From Mesorhizobium loti (GTDB lineage: Bacteria > Pseudomonadota > Alphaproteobacteria > Rhizobiales > Rhizobiaceae), in the NCBI GenBank assembly GCA_014189435.1, contig CP050293.1:191001-255000 (forward strand): a stretch of DNA of 64,000 nucleotides, written 5' to 3'. Positions 25,761-35,815 of the stretch are shown here, piece by piece. The notes under the pieces are model-generated. The model was not told the origin of the DNA. It was given only the letters and a program-made list of their open reading frames with translations, and did no database searches. The number at the start of each line of letters is the position of its first letter. Position 1 is the first letter of the stretch. The position numbers were made by a program, and so were the translations under genes.

Positions 25761-27850
25761 GCCACTCGAAATCAGCAAGCATCATGGATGCCCGCATCCT
25801 GCTTCCCGCCATCGGCGGCGCCTTCCGCAAGCTCGACCCGCGCACGCTGGCCAGGAACCCGGTGATGTTCGTCGTCGCCGTCGTCTCGGCGCTCACCACG
25901 GTGCTGTTCGTCAAGGACTTGGTCACCGGCGGCGGCAATCTCGGCTTCACGCTGCAGATCATCATCTGGCTTTGGTTCACCGTTCTGTTCGCCAACTTCG
26001 CCGAAGCGGTCGCTGAGGGCCGCGGCAAGGCGCAGGCGGATTCGCTGCGCAAGGCACGCACCGAAACCCAGGCCAAGCTTTTGACCGGTGAAGACCGCAC
26101 CAAATACAAACTCGTGCCCGGCACCAGCCTCAAGGTCGGCGATGCCGTGCTGGTCGAGGCCGGCGACATCATCCCGTCCGACGGCGAAGTGATCGAAGGC
26201 GTCGCTTCGGTCAACGAGGCCGCGATCACGGGCGAATCCGCACCGGTCATCCGCGAATCCGGCGGCGACCGTTCGGCGGTCACCGGCGGCACGCAGGTGC
26301 TGTCCGACTGGATCCGCGTGCGCATCACCGCCGCCTCCGGCCACACCTTCCTCGACCGCATGATCTCGCTCGTCGAAGGCGCCGAGCGCCAGAAGACGCC
26401 GAACGAGATCGCGCTCAACATCCTGCTTGTCGGCATGACGCTGATCTTCGTTCTGGCCACCGCAACGATCCCGAGTTTTGCGACCTATTCGGGTGGCTAT
26501 ATCTCGGTGACGGTGCTGGTTGCTTTGTTCGTGACCCTGATCCCGACCACCATCGGCGCGTTGCTGTCGGCCATCGGCATCGCCGGCATGGACCGCCTGG
26601 TGCGCTTCAATGTGCTGGCCATGTCGGGCCGCGCCGTTGAGGCTGCCGGTGACGTCGACACGCTGCTGCTCGACAAGACCGGCACGATCACGCTCGGCAA
26701 CCGCCAGGCAACCGAGTTCCGTCCGGTCAAGGGCGTCACCGAGCAGGAGCTGGCCGATGCTGCCCAACTCGCCTCGCTCGCCGACGAAACGCCGGAAGGC
26801 CGTTCGATCGTTGTGCTGGCCAAGGAGAAATACGCCATCCGGGCCCGTGACATGGCGACGTTGCACGCCACCTTCGTGCCCTTCACGGCGCAGACCCGCA
26901 TGAGCGGCGTCGACATCGACGGCTCCTCGGTACGCAAGGGCGCGGTCGATTCCGTGCTCGCCCATGTCAGCCAGTCGACGGTCGCAGCACACGCCACGCG
27001 GCCCGGCAGCGATACCGTCAGGGATCTTCAGGCGATCGCCGACGAGATCGCCAAATCGGGCGGCACGCCGCTGGCGGTCGAGCGCGACGGGCGCCTGCTC
27101 GGCGTCGTCCACCTCAAGGATATCGTCAAAGGCGGCATCAGGGAGCGCTTCGCCGAACTGCGCAAGATGGGCATCCGCACGGTGATGATCACCGGCGACA
27201 ACCCGATGACGGCGGCAGCCATTGCAGCGGAAGCCGGCGTTGACGACTTCCTCGCCCAGGCGACGCCCGAGGACAAGCTGAAGCTGATCCGCGACGAGCA
27301 GGCCAAGGGCAAGCTGGTCGCCATGTGCGGCGACGGCACCAACGATGCGCCAGCCCTTGCCCAGGCCGATGTCGGCGTCGCCATGAACACCGGCACGGTG
27401 GCCGCGCGCGAGGCCGGCAACATGGTCGACCTCGACAGCGACCCGACCAAGCTCATCGAGATCGTCGAGATCGGCAAGGCGCTGCTGATGACGCGCGGCT
27501 CGCTGACGACCTTCTCCATCGCCAACGACGTGGCCAAATATTTCGCCATCATCCCGGCGATGTTCGCGGCCTTCTACATCGCGCCGGGGCAGACCACCGG
27601 CCCGTTGCAGGCGCTCAACGTCATGCATCTGGCGACACCGCAGAGCGCCATCCTGTCAGCCATCATCTTCAACGCGCTGATCATCATCGCACTGATCCCG
27701 CTGTCGCTGAAAGGCGTCAAATATCGCGCCATCGGCGCCGGTGCGCTGCTCAGCCGCAACCTGCTTGTCTACGGCCTCGGCGGCATCATCGTGCCCTTCG
27801 TCGGCATCAAGGCGATCGACATGATCGTCACCGCGCTTGGCCTCGCTTAA
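25757..27850 (+). CDS. kdpB: potassium-transporting ATPase ATP-binding subunit KdpB
   Basis: Type IA P-type ATPase that powers KdpFABC. The 697 aa product has the [14 protein letters not shown] actuator loop near residue 155, the phosphorylation motif [14 protein letters not shown] with the aspartate near residue 306, the nucleotide-binding KGA region ([11 protein letters not shown]), [14 protein letters not shown] and [20 protein letters not shown]. Membrane helices are split before and after the cytoplasmic domains, as expected. It is coupled to the preceding small gene by a four-base overlap. Confidence 0.97.
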   Translation: MSHSKSASIMDARILLPAIGGAFRKLDPRTLARNPVMFVVAVVSALTTVLFVKDLVTGGGNLGFTLQIIIWLWFTVLFANFAEAVAEGRGKAQADSLRKARTETQAKLLTGEDRTKYKLVPGTSLKVGDAVLVEAGDIIPSDGEVIEGVASVNEAAITGESAPVIRESGGDRSAVTGGTQVLSDWIRVRITAASGHTFLDRMISLVEGAERQKTPNEIALNILLVGMTLIFVLATATIPSFATYSGGYISVTVLVALFVTLIPTTIGALLSAIGIAGMDRLVRFNVLAMSGRAVEAAGDVDTLLLDKTGTITLGNRQATEFRPVKGVTEQELADAAQLASLADETPEGRSIVVLAKEKYAIRARDMATLHATFVPFTAQTRMSGVDIDGSSVRKGAVDSVLAHVSQSTVAAHATRPGSDTVRDLQAIADEIAKSGGTPLAVERDGRLLGVVHLKDIVKGGIRERFAELRKMGIRTVMITGDNPMTAAAIAAEAGVDDFLAQATPEDKLKLIRDEQAKGKLVAMCGDGTNDAPALAQADVGVAMNTGTVAAREAGNMVDLDSDPTKLIEIVEIGKALLMTRGSLTTFSIANDVAKYFAIIPAMFAAFYIAPGQTTGPLQALNVMHLATPQSAILSAIIFNALIIIALIPLSLKGVKYRAIGAGALLSRNLLVYGLGGIIVPFVGIKAIDMIVTALGLA

Positions 27851-27861
27851 GGAATACGTTC

Positions 27862-28428
27862 ATGCTCAAACAGATAAGACCCGCGATCATCATGATCATC
27901 TTCTTCACGGCGCTGACCGGCCTGATCTATCCCCTCGGCATGACCGGCATCGCCCAGGCGCTGTTCCCGCGTCAGGCCAATGGCAGTCTGATCGAAAAGG
28001 ACGGCAAGGTCATCGGTTCCGAACTGATCGGCCAGGGCTTCGCCAGTGACCGCTATTTCCACGGCCGCCCCTCGGCTGCCGGCGACGGTTACAACGCCGC
28101 CGCCTCGAGCGGCAGCAACCTCGGCCCGACCAACCCCAAGCTGATCGACCGCATCAAGGGCGACGCCGAAAAGCTGAAAGCGGAAAATCCGAACCAGCCT
28201 GTTCCGATGGACCTGGTGACGACGTCCGGCAGCGGCCTCGACCCTGACATCAGCCCCGAAGCGGCCTACTTCCAGGTCGCCCGCGTGGCCAAGGCCAGGG
28301 GTATCGACGAAGCCAAGATCAAGGCGCTTGTCGACGCCCAAGTCGAGGGCAGGGAGCTCGGCTTCATGGGCGAACCCGTGGTCAATGTGCTCGGTCTCAA
28401 CCTTGCGCTGGACGCCGCGAAACAGTGA
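27862..28428 (+). CDS. kdpC: potassium-transporting ATPase subunit KdpC
   Basis: Single-pass subunit that raises the ATP affinity of KdpB. The 188 aa product has an N-terminal membrane helix ([20 protein letters not shown]), [20 protein letters not shown] near residue 68, [20 protein letters not shown] and a C-terminal [15 protein letters not shown]. It starts 11 bases after kdpB. A hairpin separates it from kdpD. Confidence 0.96.
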   Translation: MLKQIRPAIIMIIFFTALTGLIYPLGMTGIAQALFPRQANGSLIEKDGKVIGSELIGQGFASDRYFHGRPSAAGDGYNAAASSGSNLGPTNPKLIDRIKGDAEKLKAENPNQPVPMDLVTTSGSGLDPDISPEAAYFQVARVAKARGIDEAKIKALVDAQVEGRELGFMGEPVVNVLGLNLALDAAKQ

Positions 28429-28437
28429 ATGATGCGG

Positions 28438-28462
28438 GCCGGGGATCGACAGTATCCCCGGC
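28438..28462. promoter_or_regulatory. intra-operon hairpin between kdpC and kdpD
   Basis: GCCGGGGAT-CGACAGT-ATCCCCGGC is a perfect nine-pair stem with a seven-base loop, nine bases after the kdpC stop and 20 before the kdpD start. No T tract follows, so it is more likely an mRNA stabiliser or partial attenuator than a terminator. This would set structural (FABC) and regulatory (DE) transcripts at different levels. Confidence 0.5.
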
Positions 28463-28482
28463 GCCATCCATGATCGATCCTG

Positions 28483-31212
28483 ATGCCGGACGACAGAAGC
28501 AACGACGCCAGACCTTCTCCCGACGCACTGCTTGACCATGCCGAGCGGGAGGGGCGCGGCCGCTTGAGAATTTTCCTCGGCGCAGCACCGGGCGTCGGCA
28601 AGACCTACGAGATGCTGATGTCGGGCCGCGCCAGGCTGGCCGACGGCGTGGATGTGGTGGTCGGCGTCGTCGAGACGCATGGCCGCAAGGAAACACTGGC
28701 CCTGGTCGAGGGGTATGAGGTCATTCCCCGCCGCAAGGTCGACTACAAGGGGCGCGTCCTCGACGAGATGGATATCGACGCCATCATTGCCCGGCGCCCG
28801 GCATTGGTTCTCGTCGATGAACTCGCCCACACCAACGCGCCCGGCAGCCGGCACCCCAAGCGCTATCTCGACGTCCAGGAAATCCTGACGCAAGGCATCG
28901 ACGTCTACACGACGCTCAACATCCAGCATGTCGAAAGCCTGAACGATGTCGTCGCCCAGATCACCAAGGTCAGGGTCCGTGAGACGGTTCCCGACTCCAT
29001 CATCGACCAGGCCGACGATGTCGAGATCATCGATCTCACCCCCGACGACCTGATCAAGCGGCTCGAGGAGGGCAAGGTCTATTTCCCCAACACCGCCCAG
29101 CGCGCGATCGAGAACTATTTCTCGCCGGGCAATCTGACGGCGCTGAGAGAGCTGGCGCTGCGCCGCACCGCGCAGCGCGTCGACGACCAGTTGCTGATCC
29201 ATATGCAGGCGCACGCCATTCCCGGACCGTGGGCGGCCGGCGAAAGGGTTCTCGTCTGCCTCGACGCGCGCCCGGGAGGAGCGGCCCGCGTCCGCTATGC
29301 GCGCAGGCTGGCCGACCGGCTGCGTGCTCCGTGGACGGCGCTGCACGTCGACAGCACCCGCTCGGCCAGCATGCCCGAGGAGGACAAGGACCGGCTCGCG
29401 ACGAACCTGCGCCTTGCCCAACAGCTTGGCGCCGAAGTGACCACCATTCCGGGTCAGAACGTCGCGCAGGACATCGTGCGCTATGCGACGGCGAACAATT
29501 TCACCCATATCGTGGTCGGCAGGCCGACCCGGTCGCGCTGGCGCGAATTGATCGAAGGCTCGCTCACCTATGATCTCATCCGCAATGCCGGCGACATCAG
29601 CGTCCATGTCATTTCGGGAAACGAACGCGGTACCGAGACGGCGTCGAGGAGCGTCAGGGCAGCGGACGAGCAGTGGCAGTTCGAAATCTGGCCTTATCTC
29701 AAGGCCACGGCCTTTGTCATGGGCTCGCTCGCCTTCGCCGTCCTTCTCGACCAGTTTCTCGACGTTCGCAATCTGGCGATCATCCTTCTCATCGGGGTGC
29801 TGGCGTCGGCGGTAACCGGCGGTCTGTGGCCGGCTTTGTACGCCTGTTTCGTCAGCGCCCTTGCCTTCAACTATTTCTTCCTGGAACCGCGCTACACGCT
29901 GACCATCCGGGATCCGGAGAGCATTGTTGCGCTTGGCGTGTTCCTGGTTGTTGCCGTCATTGCCAGCAATCTGACGGCGCGCGTGCAGCGCCAGGCGGTC
30001 GCCGCCCGCTCACGGGCGCGGGCCACGGAGGATATCTACCTTTTTTCAAAAAAGCTCGCCGGTGCCGGCACGCTCGACGATGTGCTGTGGGCAACCGCCT
30101 TCCAGATCGCCTCGATGCTGAAGCTGCGGGTGGTGCTGCTTTTGCCGGAAGATGGAACGATCACCGTCAAGGCCGGCTATCCGCCAGACGACACGCTGGC
30201 CGAAGCCGACATCGCTGCCGCACGCTGGGCCTGGGAACACAACCGCGCCGCGGGACGCGGCGCCGACACGCTGCCTGGCGCCAAGCGCCTCTATCTTCCC
30301 TTGCGCACCGGGCGCACGGCAATCGGCGTCGTCGGCCTCGACAATGACAAGCAGGGTCCGCTGCTGACGCCCGAGCAGCAGCGCCTGCTCGATGCGCTGG
30401 CCGATCAGGCGGCGGTCGCCATCGAGCGTATCCAACTGGTCGCGGACGTTGACCGCGCCAAGCTCGCCGCCGAGGCGGACCGGCTGCGCTCGGCGCTGCT
30501 CACCTCCATCTCCCACGATTTGAAGACGCCGCTCGCCGCCATCATGGGCGCGGCCGGCACGCTGCGCGAATTCGCACCGGCACTTCCCGAACAGGACCGG
30601 GTGGAACTGCTGACGACCGTGCTCGACGAATCCGAGCGGCTGAACCGCTTCATCGCCAATCTGCTCGACATGACCAAGATCGAGTCCGGCGCGATGGAGC
30701 CGAACTACGCTTTCCACTATGTCGGCGACATCGTCGGCTCTGCCCTGCAGCGGGCCAGGAAAATCATAGCCGAGCACAAGACCGAGACTGACATCCCCTC
30801 GGATTTGCCGATGTTGAAGGTCGACCCGGTCCTGTTCGAGCAGGCGCTGTTCAATCTCCTCGACAATGCGGCGAAATACGCGCCAGCCGGCTCGACGATC
30901 CGCGTGCAGGGCTGGACCGATAATGGCTCAGTCCTCCTGCAGGTCATGGATGAAGGGCCGGGCATCCCCCCTGGCGATCTGGAGCGGATTTTCGATACGT
31001 TCTACCGGGTGCGCAAGCGCGATCAGGTCCGCGCCGGCACCGGGCTCGGGCTGTCGATCTGCCGCGGCTTCATCGAGGCGATGGGTGGCACGATCATGGC
31101 GGCAAACCGGACCGATCGTTCGGGCGCGGTGTTCACCATCAAGATGCCGAAGCCGGCGAACCCGCCCAATTTTGATGCCTCGAACACGGACGATGTGGGT
31201 GACTTGGCATGA
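28483..31212 (+). CDS. kdpD: sensor histidine kinase KdpD
   Basis: Senses potassium limitation and phosphorylates KdpE. The 909 aa product has the N-terminal KdpD domain with Walker A GAAPGVGKTYEML (GVGKT at residues 37-41) and LVDELAHTNAPGSRHPKRYL, a USP-like segment near 240-370, four membrane helices near 400-510, a GAF-like region, and a kinase core with SISHDLKTPLAAI (phosphorylated histidine near residue 678), NLLDNAAKYAP, DEGPGIPPGDLERIFD and GTGLGLSI. It ends with a four-base overlap with kdpE. Confidence 0.96.
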   Translation: MPDDRSNDARPSPDALLDHAEREGRGRLRIFLGAAPGVGKTYEMLMSGRARLADGVDVVVGVVETHGRKETLALVEGYEVIPRRKVDYKGRVLDEMDIDAIIARRPALVLVDELAHTNAPGSRHPKRYLDVQEILTQGIDVYTTLNIQHVESLNDVVAQITKVRVRETVPDSIIDQADDVEIIDLTPDDLIKRLEEGKVYFPNTAQRAIENYFSPGNLTALRELALRRTAQRVDDQLLIHMQAHAIPGPWAAGERVLVCLDARPGGAARVRYARRLADRLRAPWTALHVDSTRSASMPEEDKDRLATNLRLAQQLGAEVTTIPGQNVAQDIVRYATANNFTHIVVGRPTRSRWRELIEGSLTYDLIRNAGDISVHVISGNERGTETASRSVRAADEQWQFEIWPYLKATAFVMGSLAFAVLLDQFLDVRNLAIILLIGVLASAVTGGLWPALYACFVSALAFNYFFLEPRYTLTIRDPESIVALGVFLVVAVIASNLTARVQRQAVAARSRARATEDIYLFSKKLAGAGTLDDVLWATAFQIASMLKLRVVLLLPEDGTITVKAGYPPDDTLAEADIAAARWAWEHNRAAGRGADTLPGAKRLYLPLRTGRTAIGVVGLDNDKQGPLLTPEQQRLLDALADQAAVAIERIQLVADVDRAKLAAEADRLRSALLTSISHDLKTPLAAIMGAAGTLREFAPALPEQDRVELLTTVLDESERLNRFIANLLDMTKIESGAMEPNYAFHYVGDIVGSALQRARKIIAEHKTETDIPSDLPMLKVDPVLFEQALFNLLDNAAKYAPAGSTIRVQGWTDNGSVLLQVMDEGPGIPPGDLERIFDTFYRVRKRDQVRAGTGLGLSICRGFIEAMGGTIMAANRTDRSGAVFTIKMPKPANPPNFDASNTDDVGDLA

Positions 31213-31901
31213 CAAACTCGAACGTCAGGATACTGGTCGTCGATGACGAGCCGCCGATCCGCAAGCTGCTTCGCGTCGGGCTCGGCAGCCAGGGTTACGC
31301 GATCAGCGAGGCGCCGAACGCCAAGGTGGCGATCGAGGTGATGGAGGCGGAGAAGCCGGACCTTGTCCTGCTCGACCTCGGCCTGCCCGGCATGAGTGGC
31401 CATGAGCTGTTGCGCAAATGGCGCGACGACGGTCTCGACATTCCGGTGGTCATCCTGTCCAGCCGCACCGACGAGGCCGGCATCGTCCAGGCTCTGGAAC
31501 TCGGAGCCGACGATTATGTCACCAAGCCGTTCGGCATGAACGAGCTGGTCGCGCGCATCCGCGTGGCGTTGCGGCACAAATTCCAGCAGCAGGGCGAAAA
31601 ACCGGTGTTCCACACCGGCGACCTCAGTGTCGATCTGGTCAAACGCATCGTCAAGGTCGAGGGCAAGGACGTAAAGCTCTCGCCGAAGGAATACGACATC
31701 CTGCGCATCCTCGTGCAGCACGCCGGCAAGGTGCTGACCCACCATTTCCTGTTGAAGCAGGTCTGGGGCGATTCAACCGACGTGCAGTATCTCAGGGTCT
31801 ATGTCCGGCAGCTCAGGCAGAAGATCGAGAAGAGCCCCGACCAGCCGCGTTACATCACCACCGAGACCGGTGTCGGTTACCGCCTGCGCGAGGTGGAGTG
31901 A
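31209..31901 (+). CDS. kdpE: response regulator KdpE
   Basis: OmpR-type activator of kdpFABC. The 230 aa product has the receiver domain with acidic VVDDEP, the phosphorylated aspartate near residue 56 in LVLLDLGLPGMSG, the SSRTDEAGIVQALELGADDY region and a conserved KPF. A winged-helix DNA-binding domain follows (LSPKEYDILRILVQHAGKVL, VRQLRQKIEKSPDQPRYI). The kdp promoter is probably in the 261-base gap at 23366-23626, but I cannot mark its operator. Confidence 0.95.
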   Translation: MTNSNVRILVVDDEPPIRKLLRVGLGSQGYAISEAPNAKVAIEVMEAEKPDLVLLDLGLPGMSGHELLRKWRDDGLDIPVVILSSRTDEAGIVQALELGADDYVTKPFGMNELVARIRVALRHKFQQQGEKPVFHTGDLSVDLVKRIVKVEGKDVKLSPKEYDILRILVQHAGKVLTHHFLLKQVWGDSTDVQYLRVYVRQLRQKIEKSPDQPRYITTETGVGYRLREVE

Positions 31902-31915
31902 GGGGTTAGGCGCTT

Positions 31916-33352
31916 CTAGCCGGTAGCTTCCAGCTGCCGACCAAGCGGCATGGATACTCGCAAGGCCGCCAGGCAGCCGACAATGCCGAGCGGCACGAAG
32001 GCAAGAAACAGCCAGGACGCCACATTCGCCGCCGCGTCGTGGTTCAAGCCTTGCGAAAAGCCGCTGGCATTGGCGACGATGCCGGCAAGGGCGGCCCCCA
32101 CGGCATAGCCGATGCGCTGCATGGTCGGCACCGCCGCCGAGGCGATGGTCTGCTCGCCCTCCGGCGCTGAGGCGACGATGACGCGCGTCAGGAAGGGCCA
32201 GGCGATGCCGAAGCCGCCGCCCTGCAACAGGGCGCACATCAGGATCAGCGGGATGGAGCCCATCGGTATCGTGTAGGCAAAGCCGGCGATGCCGGCCGCG
32301 ATCATCACCGCGCCGCCAACGATGATCAGCCGCTCGCGCTGCGGCGGCGCATTGGCGACCAGGATCGACAGGATCGACCAGGCGATCGATTCGGCGGCGA
32401 TGATGTAGCCGGTGGTCAGCAGGGGAATGTCGTGCAGGCTGGTCAGCAGCAGCGGCCCGTAGACGCCGAAGGAACAGGTCGCCACCGAAAAGGCGGCAAC
32501 CATGGTCATGCCGGCGCCGACCGGCGTGCGCCATGAGAACAGCCGCGCCGGGAACAGCCGCGAGCGCGGCTTCAGCGCGTCGATGGTGAAGAACAGCACC
32601 AGACCGCTGAGGCCCAGCACCATCAGCAGCGAGGAGCGCAGCAAGGCGATGTCGACGCCGGCCGAGGCGATCAGCACCACGGCGACGGCAAGGCAGCCGA
32701 GGGCCGTGAACGGGAAGGGCGGCGCCTTGCCTGTGCTTGCCCTGGGTTTCGTCGCCTGCGGCGTGTTGAGCACGATGAAGCTTGCCAGCGCCATGGCTGT
32801 GCCGCCGAAGGTGAAGATGCCGAAGGCCCAGCGCCATGAGAACAGCTCGGTCATGATCGCGCCGAGCAACGGCCCGCTGAAGGCGGCGACGCCCCAGATT
32901 GCCGACATGATGCCGAACAGCTGCGGCCAGATGGCGCGCGCGAACAGCTGTTCGACCGAGACGAAGGCCAGCGACACCAGCGCACCGCCGCCAAGCCCCT
33001 CGATCAGGCGGCCGGCGAGGAACAATTGCATGGAAGGAGAGGTGGCGCAGATCAGTGCGCCTGCTGCGTAGAGCAGCGCGGCGACCACCATGTTGGTGCG
33101 CAGCGGGACATAGCTCACCAGCCGTCCGGCGGCCGCGCCGGCAACGATGGCGCCGAGTTCATAGATCGCCAGTGACCAGCCGACGAGCTGGACGCCGGCC
33201 AGTTCGCCGACCATGGCCGGCATCACCGTTGCCACCATCGTTTCGTTGGTGGCGTGCAGCAGGATGCCGAGGCTGATGAAGCAGAAGCGCGCCAGGTCGC
33301 CGCTTGCCCACAATGCGCGCCAGTCGACCCTTTTTGTGTTGATTTCGGTCAT
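31916..33352 (-). CDS. MFS transporter, drug/H+ antiporter type with about 14 helices
   Basis: The 478 aa product is a multidrug-type major facilitator of the DHA2-like group. It has TNETMVATVMPAMVGELAGV in helix one, a G-rich helix-2/3 region, LFLAGRLIEGLGGGALVSLA (motif C-like) and WRWAFGIFTFGGTAMALASF, with about fourteen hydrophobic segments. ATG 33352 is preferred over the in-frame GTG six bases earlier because GGGGTGG precedes it. It converges with kdpE at a 14-base gap. Its substrate is unknown and no regulator lies next to it. Confidence 0.85.
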   Translation of the reverse strand: MTEINTKRVDWRALWASGDLARFCFISLGILLHATNETMVATVMPAMVGELAGVQLVGWSLAIYELGAIVAGAAAGRLVSYVPLRTNMVVAALLYAAGALICATSPSMQLFLAGRLIEGLGGGALVSLAFVSVEQLFARAIWPQLFGIMSAIWGVAAFSGPLLGAIMTELFSWRWAFGIFTFGGTAMALASFIVLNTPQATKPRASTGKAPPFPFTALGCLAVAVVLIASAGVDIALLRSSLLMVLGLSGLVLFFTIDALKPRSRLFPARLFSWRTPVGAGMTMVAAFSVATCSFGVYGPLLLTSLHDIPLLTTGYIIAAESIAWSILSILVANAPPQRERLIIVGGAVMIAAGIAGFAYTIPMGSIPLILMCALLQGGGFGIAWPFLTRVIVASAPEGEQTIASAAVPTMQRIGYAVGAALAGIVANASGFSQGLNHDAAANVASWLFLAFVPLGIVGCLAALRVSMPLGRQLEATG

Positions 33353-33575
33353 TTCCACCCCTGCCTTGCATATCTCGACGCCGGCGCAGGACGCCAGAAG
33401 CCAGTACAGGTTTCCGGCAGGACCATGCGAATCGACAGCGCCGGATTGCGCGCCGCATCAAGGCGTTGTTGCGTTCGGGGCAGGCTTGTAAAACCTCAAC
33501 CGCGATTGAGTTCAAGCGGTTTCTTGAGGATCGTTCGCGCGGCCGTCTTTTCGATCGGCAGCCTTTGCTGCAGCA

Positions 33576-34058
33576 TCAGTTCTCGGTGCTGCGCAACTGG
33601 AACTGGCTGACGCCGATCGCGAGGTTCATGCCGGTCTGCGTCTGCAGACTGAGTGGCTGCAAGGTGAAGGCCTGCGAGGAGCCGCCGACCAACAGATTGG
33701 CGCCGGCGCCGACGGCCGCCGTCACCTCGGCGCTGGCGCCGATATAGTCGCCGGCCAGCGCGCCCGGCGCATAGATGTTCTTCAGCGGCGTCAGCACGAT
33801 CCACTGCATGACCGTCTGCTTCGTCGTGCCGATGTCGAGGCCGTATTTGTTGACGGCGCCGAAATAGGCTTCCGGCGCGAAGCTCTTGTCGGCGGGGTTG
33901 AAGGTGCAGCTCAGATCCTTGCTCGAGCCGAAAATGAAGCCGGTGCCGCCTCCGATGGCGCAATCAAGCACGCCGAGTTCGATGCCTTTGTCCTGCGCAT
34001 GCGCCGTCCCGGCAAGCACGGTGGCGAATATGGCAGCGGCAAAGGCTGTCTTCGGCAT
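33576..34058 (-). CDS. DUF992 secreted protein
   Basis: The 160 aa product has a Sec signal (MPKTAFAAAIFATVLAGTAH ending AHAQ) and a mature DUF992 domain: ELGVLDCAIGGGTGFIFGSS with one of two conserved cysteines, LSCTFNPADKSF with the other, and the glycine-rich GAGANLLVGGSSQAFTLQPL. DUF992 is a rhizobial family of unknown function that is probably periplasmic. A paralogue lies directly upstream on the same strand. Confidence 0.88.
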   Translation of the reverse strand: MPKTAFAAAIFATVLAGTAHAQDKGIELGVLDCAIGGGTGFIFGSSKDLSCTFNPADKSFAPEAYFGAVNKYGLDIGTTKQTVMQWIVLTPLKNIYAPGALAGDYIGASAEVTAAVGAGANLLVGGSSQAFTLQPLSLQTQTGMNLAIGVSQFQLRSTEN

Positions 34059-34080
34059 GGCGGTCCCCCTCAAAATCAAA

Positions 34081-34113
34081 CGGCGCGGAACCATCCTATC
34101 TGGTTCCGCGCCG
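34081..34113 (-). terminator. rho-independent terminator between the two DUF992 genes
   Basis: CGGCGCGGAACCA and TGGTTCCGCGCCG make a perfect thirteen-pair stem with a seven-base loop. On the minus strand the sequence continues TTTGATTTTG. It separates the transcript of the upstream paralogue from that of the downstream one. Confidence 0.8.
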
Positions 34114-34151
34114 CGGGGTGAGGGGGGATGGAGCGCATGGCTCCATGCAAT

Positions 34152-34628
34152 TTACTTGAACGAGTGGATCAGCTGGAGCGAGGTCACAGCCACGGCAAGG
34201 TTGACGCCGGTCTGTGCCTGGACGCTGAGCGGTTCGAGCATGAAGGCGCTGTCCAGGCCACCAACCAGCAGGTTGGCGCCGCCGCCGGTCACGACGCTCG
34301 CCTCGGCGTTGACGCCGTAATAGCTGCCGGCGAGATCGCCACCGTCACGATCGCGGGTCGCGGCCAGCACGGCCCAGACCAACTGGCCCTGATGCGTCTG
34401 GCCGACATCGAGGCCGATCTTGGAGATGACGCCCGTGTAAGTCTCCGACGGTCCGTGATGGTGGGGACGGAAGGTGCAGGACACGCCCTTGTTGGAGGCG
34501 ACGATGTAGGCGGTGCCGCCGTCGATGGTGCAGTCGAGCGTGCCGAGCTGCAGCTTGCCGGCGCTGGCCGGGGCAGCAGCGAAGACTGTCGTGGCGAGGG
34601 CAGCGGCGCAGGCGAGTTTCTTGATCAT
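34152..34628 (-). CDS. DUF992 secreted protein, paralogue
   Basis: The 158 aa product has a signal peptide (MIKKLACAAALATTVFAAAP to ASA) and the DUF992 pattern: LQLGTLDCTIDGGTAYIVAS, VSCTFRPHHHG and GGGANLLVGGLDSAFMLEPL. It differs from the neighbour by a histidine-rich insert (RPHHHGPSE) that could bind metal. The two lie in tandem, separated by a terminator, so they arose by duplication but are transcribed apart. Confidence 0.88.
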   Translation of the reverse strand: MIKKLACAAALATTVFAAAPASAGKLQLGTLDCTIDGGTAYIVASNKGVSCTFRPHHHGPSETYTGVISKIGLDVGQTHQGQLVWAVLAATRDRDGGDLAGSYYGVNAEASVVTGGGANLLVGGLDSAFMLEPLSVQAQTGVNLAVAVTSLQLIHSFK

Positions 34629-34831
34629 GGGAGGGTCCTTTCGCAAATCACTTCTTAACAACGGATTGGATGGGCAGACCGTTCCGCTGAAAACTTGGCG
34701 CGATCAAGGCAGGGGCCAACAGCCTGCTGCCGGGGTTAATGCGCGGTTGCCGGATTGACGAGGTGAAGCGCGCCGCGCGTCCTTTCGGACGCTGCGGCAC
34801 CTGATGCGCACGTAGCCTGCTGAAGTCGATG

Positions 34832-35674
34832 TCAGCTGACGCGGGCTAGGCCGTCCTTGGCAGGCTGGTAGGTCGGGTCGAGGCGAACGGCTTCCTTATA
34901 GGATTTCGCTGCCTTGGCCTTGTCGCCGCGCCGCTCGTAGATCAGCGCCTGGTTGGCCCAGGCCTCGGCATTCTTGCCGTCGAGCTTGATCGCCATGTTG
35001 AAGTCGGAGAAGGCGTTGTCTTCGTCGTTGGTCGCCAGATAGGAGAGACCACGGCCGTTGTAGGGCTCGGCGGCGTCCGGCGCCAGCGAGATGGCCGTCG
35101 AGAAGTCCTCGATAGCGAACTTGTGCTGGCCCTGGCTCTGATAGATCAAGCCACGATTGTGGTAGGCGCGCGCGTCGGTGGTGTCGAGCTGGATCGCCTT
35201 CTGGAAGTCGTTGAAGGCGTCCTGGGTGCGGCCTGCCTTCCGGTAGAGATTGCCACGGCCGATATAGGCGGCGTCATAATTTGAATTGATCTGGATCGAA
35301 CGGTTGTAGTCCTCGAGCGCGGCCGTCTGATTGCCGAGGAAGCGCTGGATGAGCGCGCGGTTCGAATAGGCCTGGAAGAAATTCGGGTTGAGCTGGATGG
35401 CCTGATTGAAGTCCTTGAGCGCTGCCTGGTACTGGCCGCCACGGCCATAGGCCGAGCCGCGCACATTGTAGCCTTCGGGATCCTGGGGATTGCGCTGGAT
35501 GACCGCCGACAGCGAGGAGATGTTCTCGCTCGACCCTTGCGCCTTGTCGATGTTGTTGAATTCACCGGTCGGGCCGGCCGTTTGGCAACCGGCAAGCGCC
35601 AGTCCGGAGAGCAGAGCCGCTGTCAGGGCGAAACCACGCAATGCGGTCCCGCGCTCCACGCTTGTTGCGTTCAT
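34832..35674 (-). CDS. tetratricopeptide-repeat lipoprotein
   Basis: The 280 aa product is an outer-envelope lipoprotein with a lipobox LALAGC near residue 29, then six or so TPR units from about residue 60 to 275 (for example ALKDFNQAIQLNPNFFQAYS, AIEDFSTAISLAPDAAEPYN and AAKSYKEAVRLDPTYQP). It is similar to NlpI-like TPR lipoproteins, which act as scaffolds for peptidoglycan enzymes. That role here is inference from architecture only. Confidence 0.85.
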   Translation of the reverse strand: MNATSVERGTALRGFALTAALLSGLALAGCQTAGPTGEFNNIDKAQGSSENISSLSAVIQRNPQDPEGYNVRGSAYGRGGQYQAALKDFNQAIQLNPNFFQAYSNRALIQRFLGNQTAALEDYNRSIQINSNYDAAYIGRGNLYRKAGRTQDAFNDFQKAIQLDTTDARAYHNRGLIYQSQGQHKFAIEDFSTAISLAPDAAEPYNGRGLSYLATNDEDNAFSDFNMAIKLDGKNAEAWANQALIYERRGDKAKAAKSYKEAVRLDPTYQPAKDGLARVS

Positions 35675-35752
35675 GTCTGCCCTGTCCTCACTTCAAGCCG
35701 CGTCGATCAGGTCCGGTTCCCCCCTCCGGGCCGGGTCACAATCAAAACAAAA

Positions 35753-35782
35753 AGGTGGCGGCGATTCCGCATCGCGCCACCT
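35753..35782 (-). terminator. rho-independent terminator of rpsU
   Basis: AGGTGGCG (35753-35760) and CGCCACCT (35775-35782) with inner GCGAT/ATCGC form a stem with one bulge. On the minus strand it runs into TTTTTGTTTTGATTG. It lies 34 bases after the rpsU stop. Confidence 0.8.
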
Positions 35783-35815
35783 CTGATATCCTTCGAAAAG
35801 GACGAAAAATTGGCG

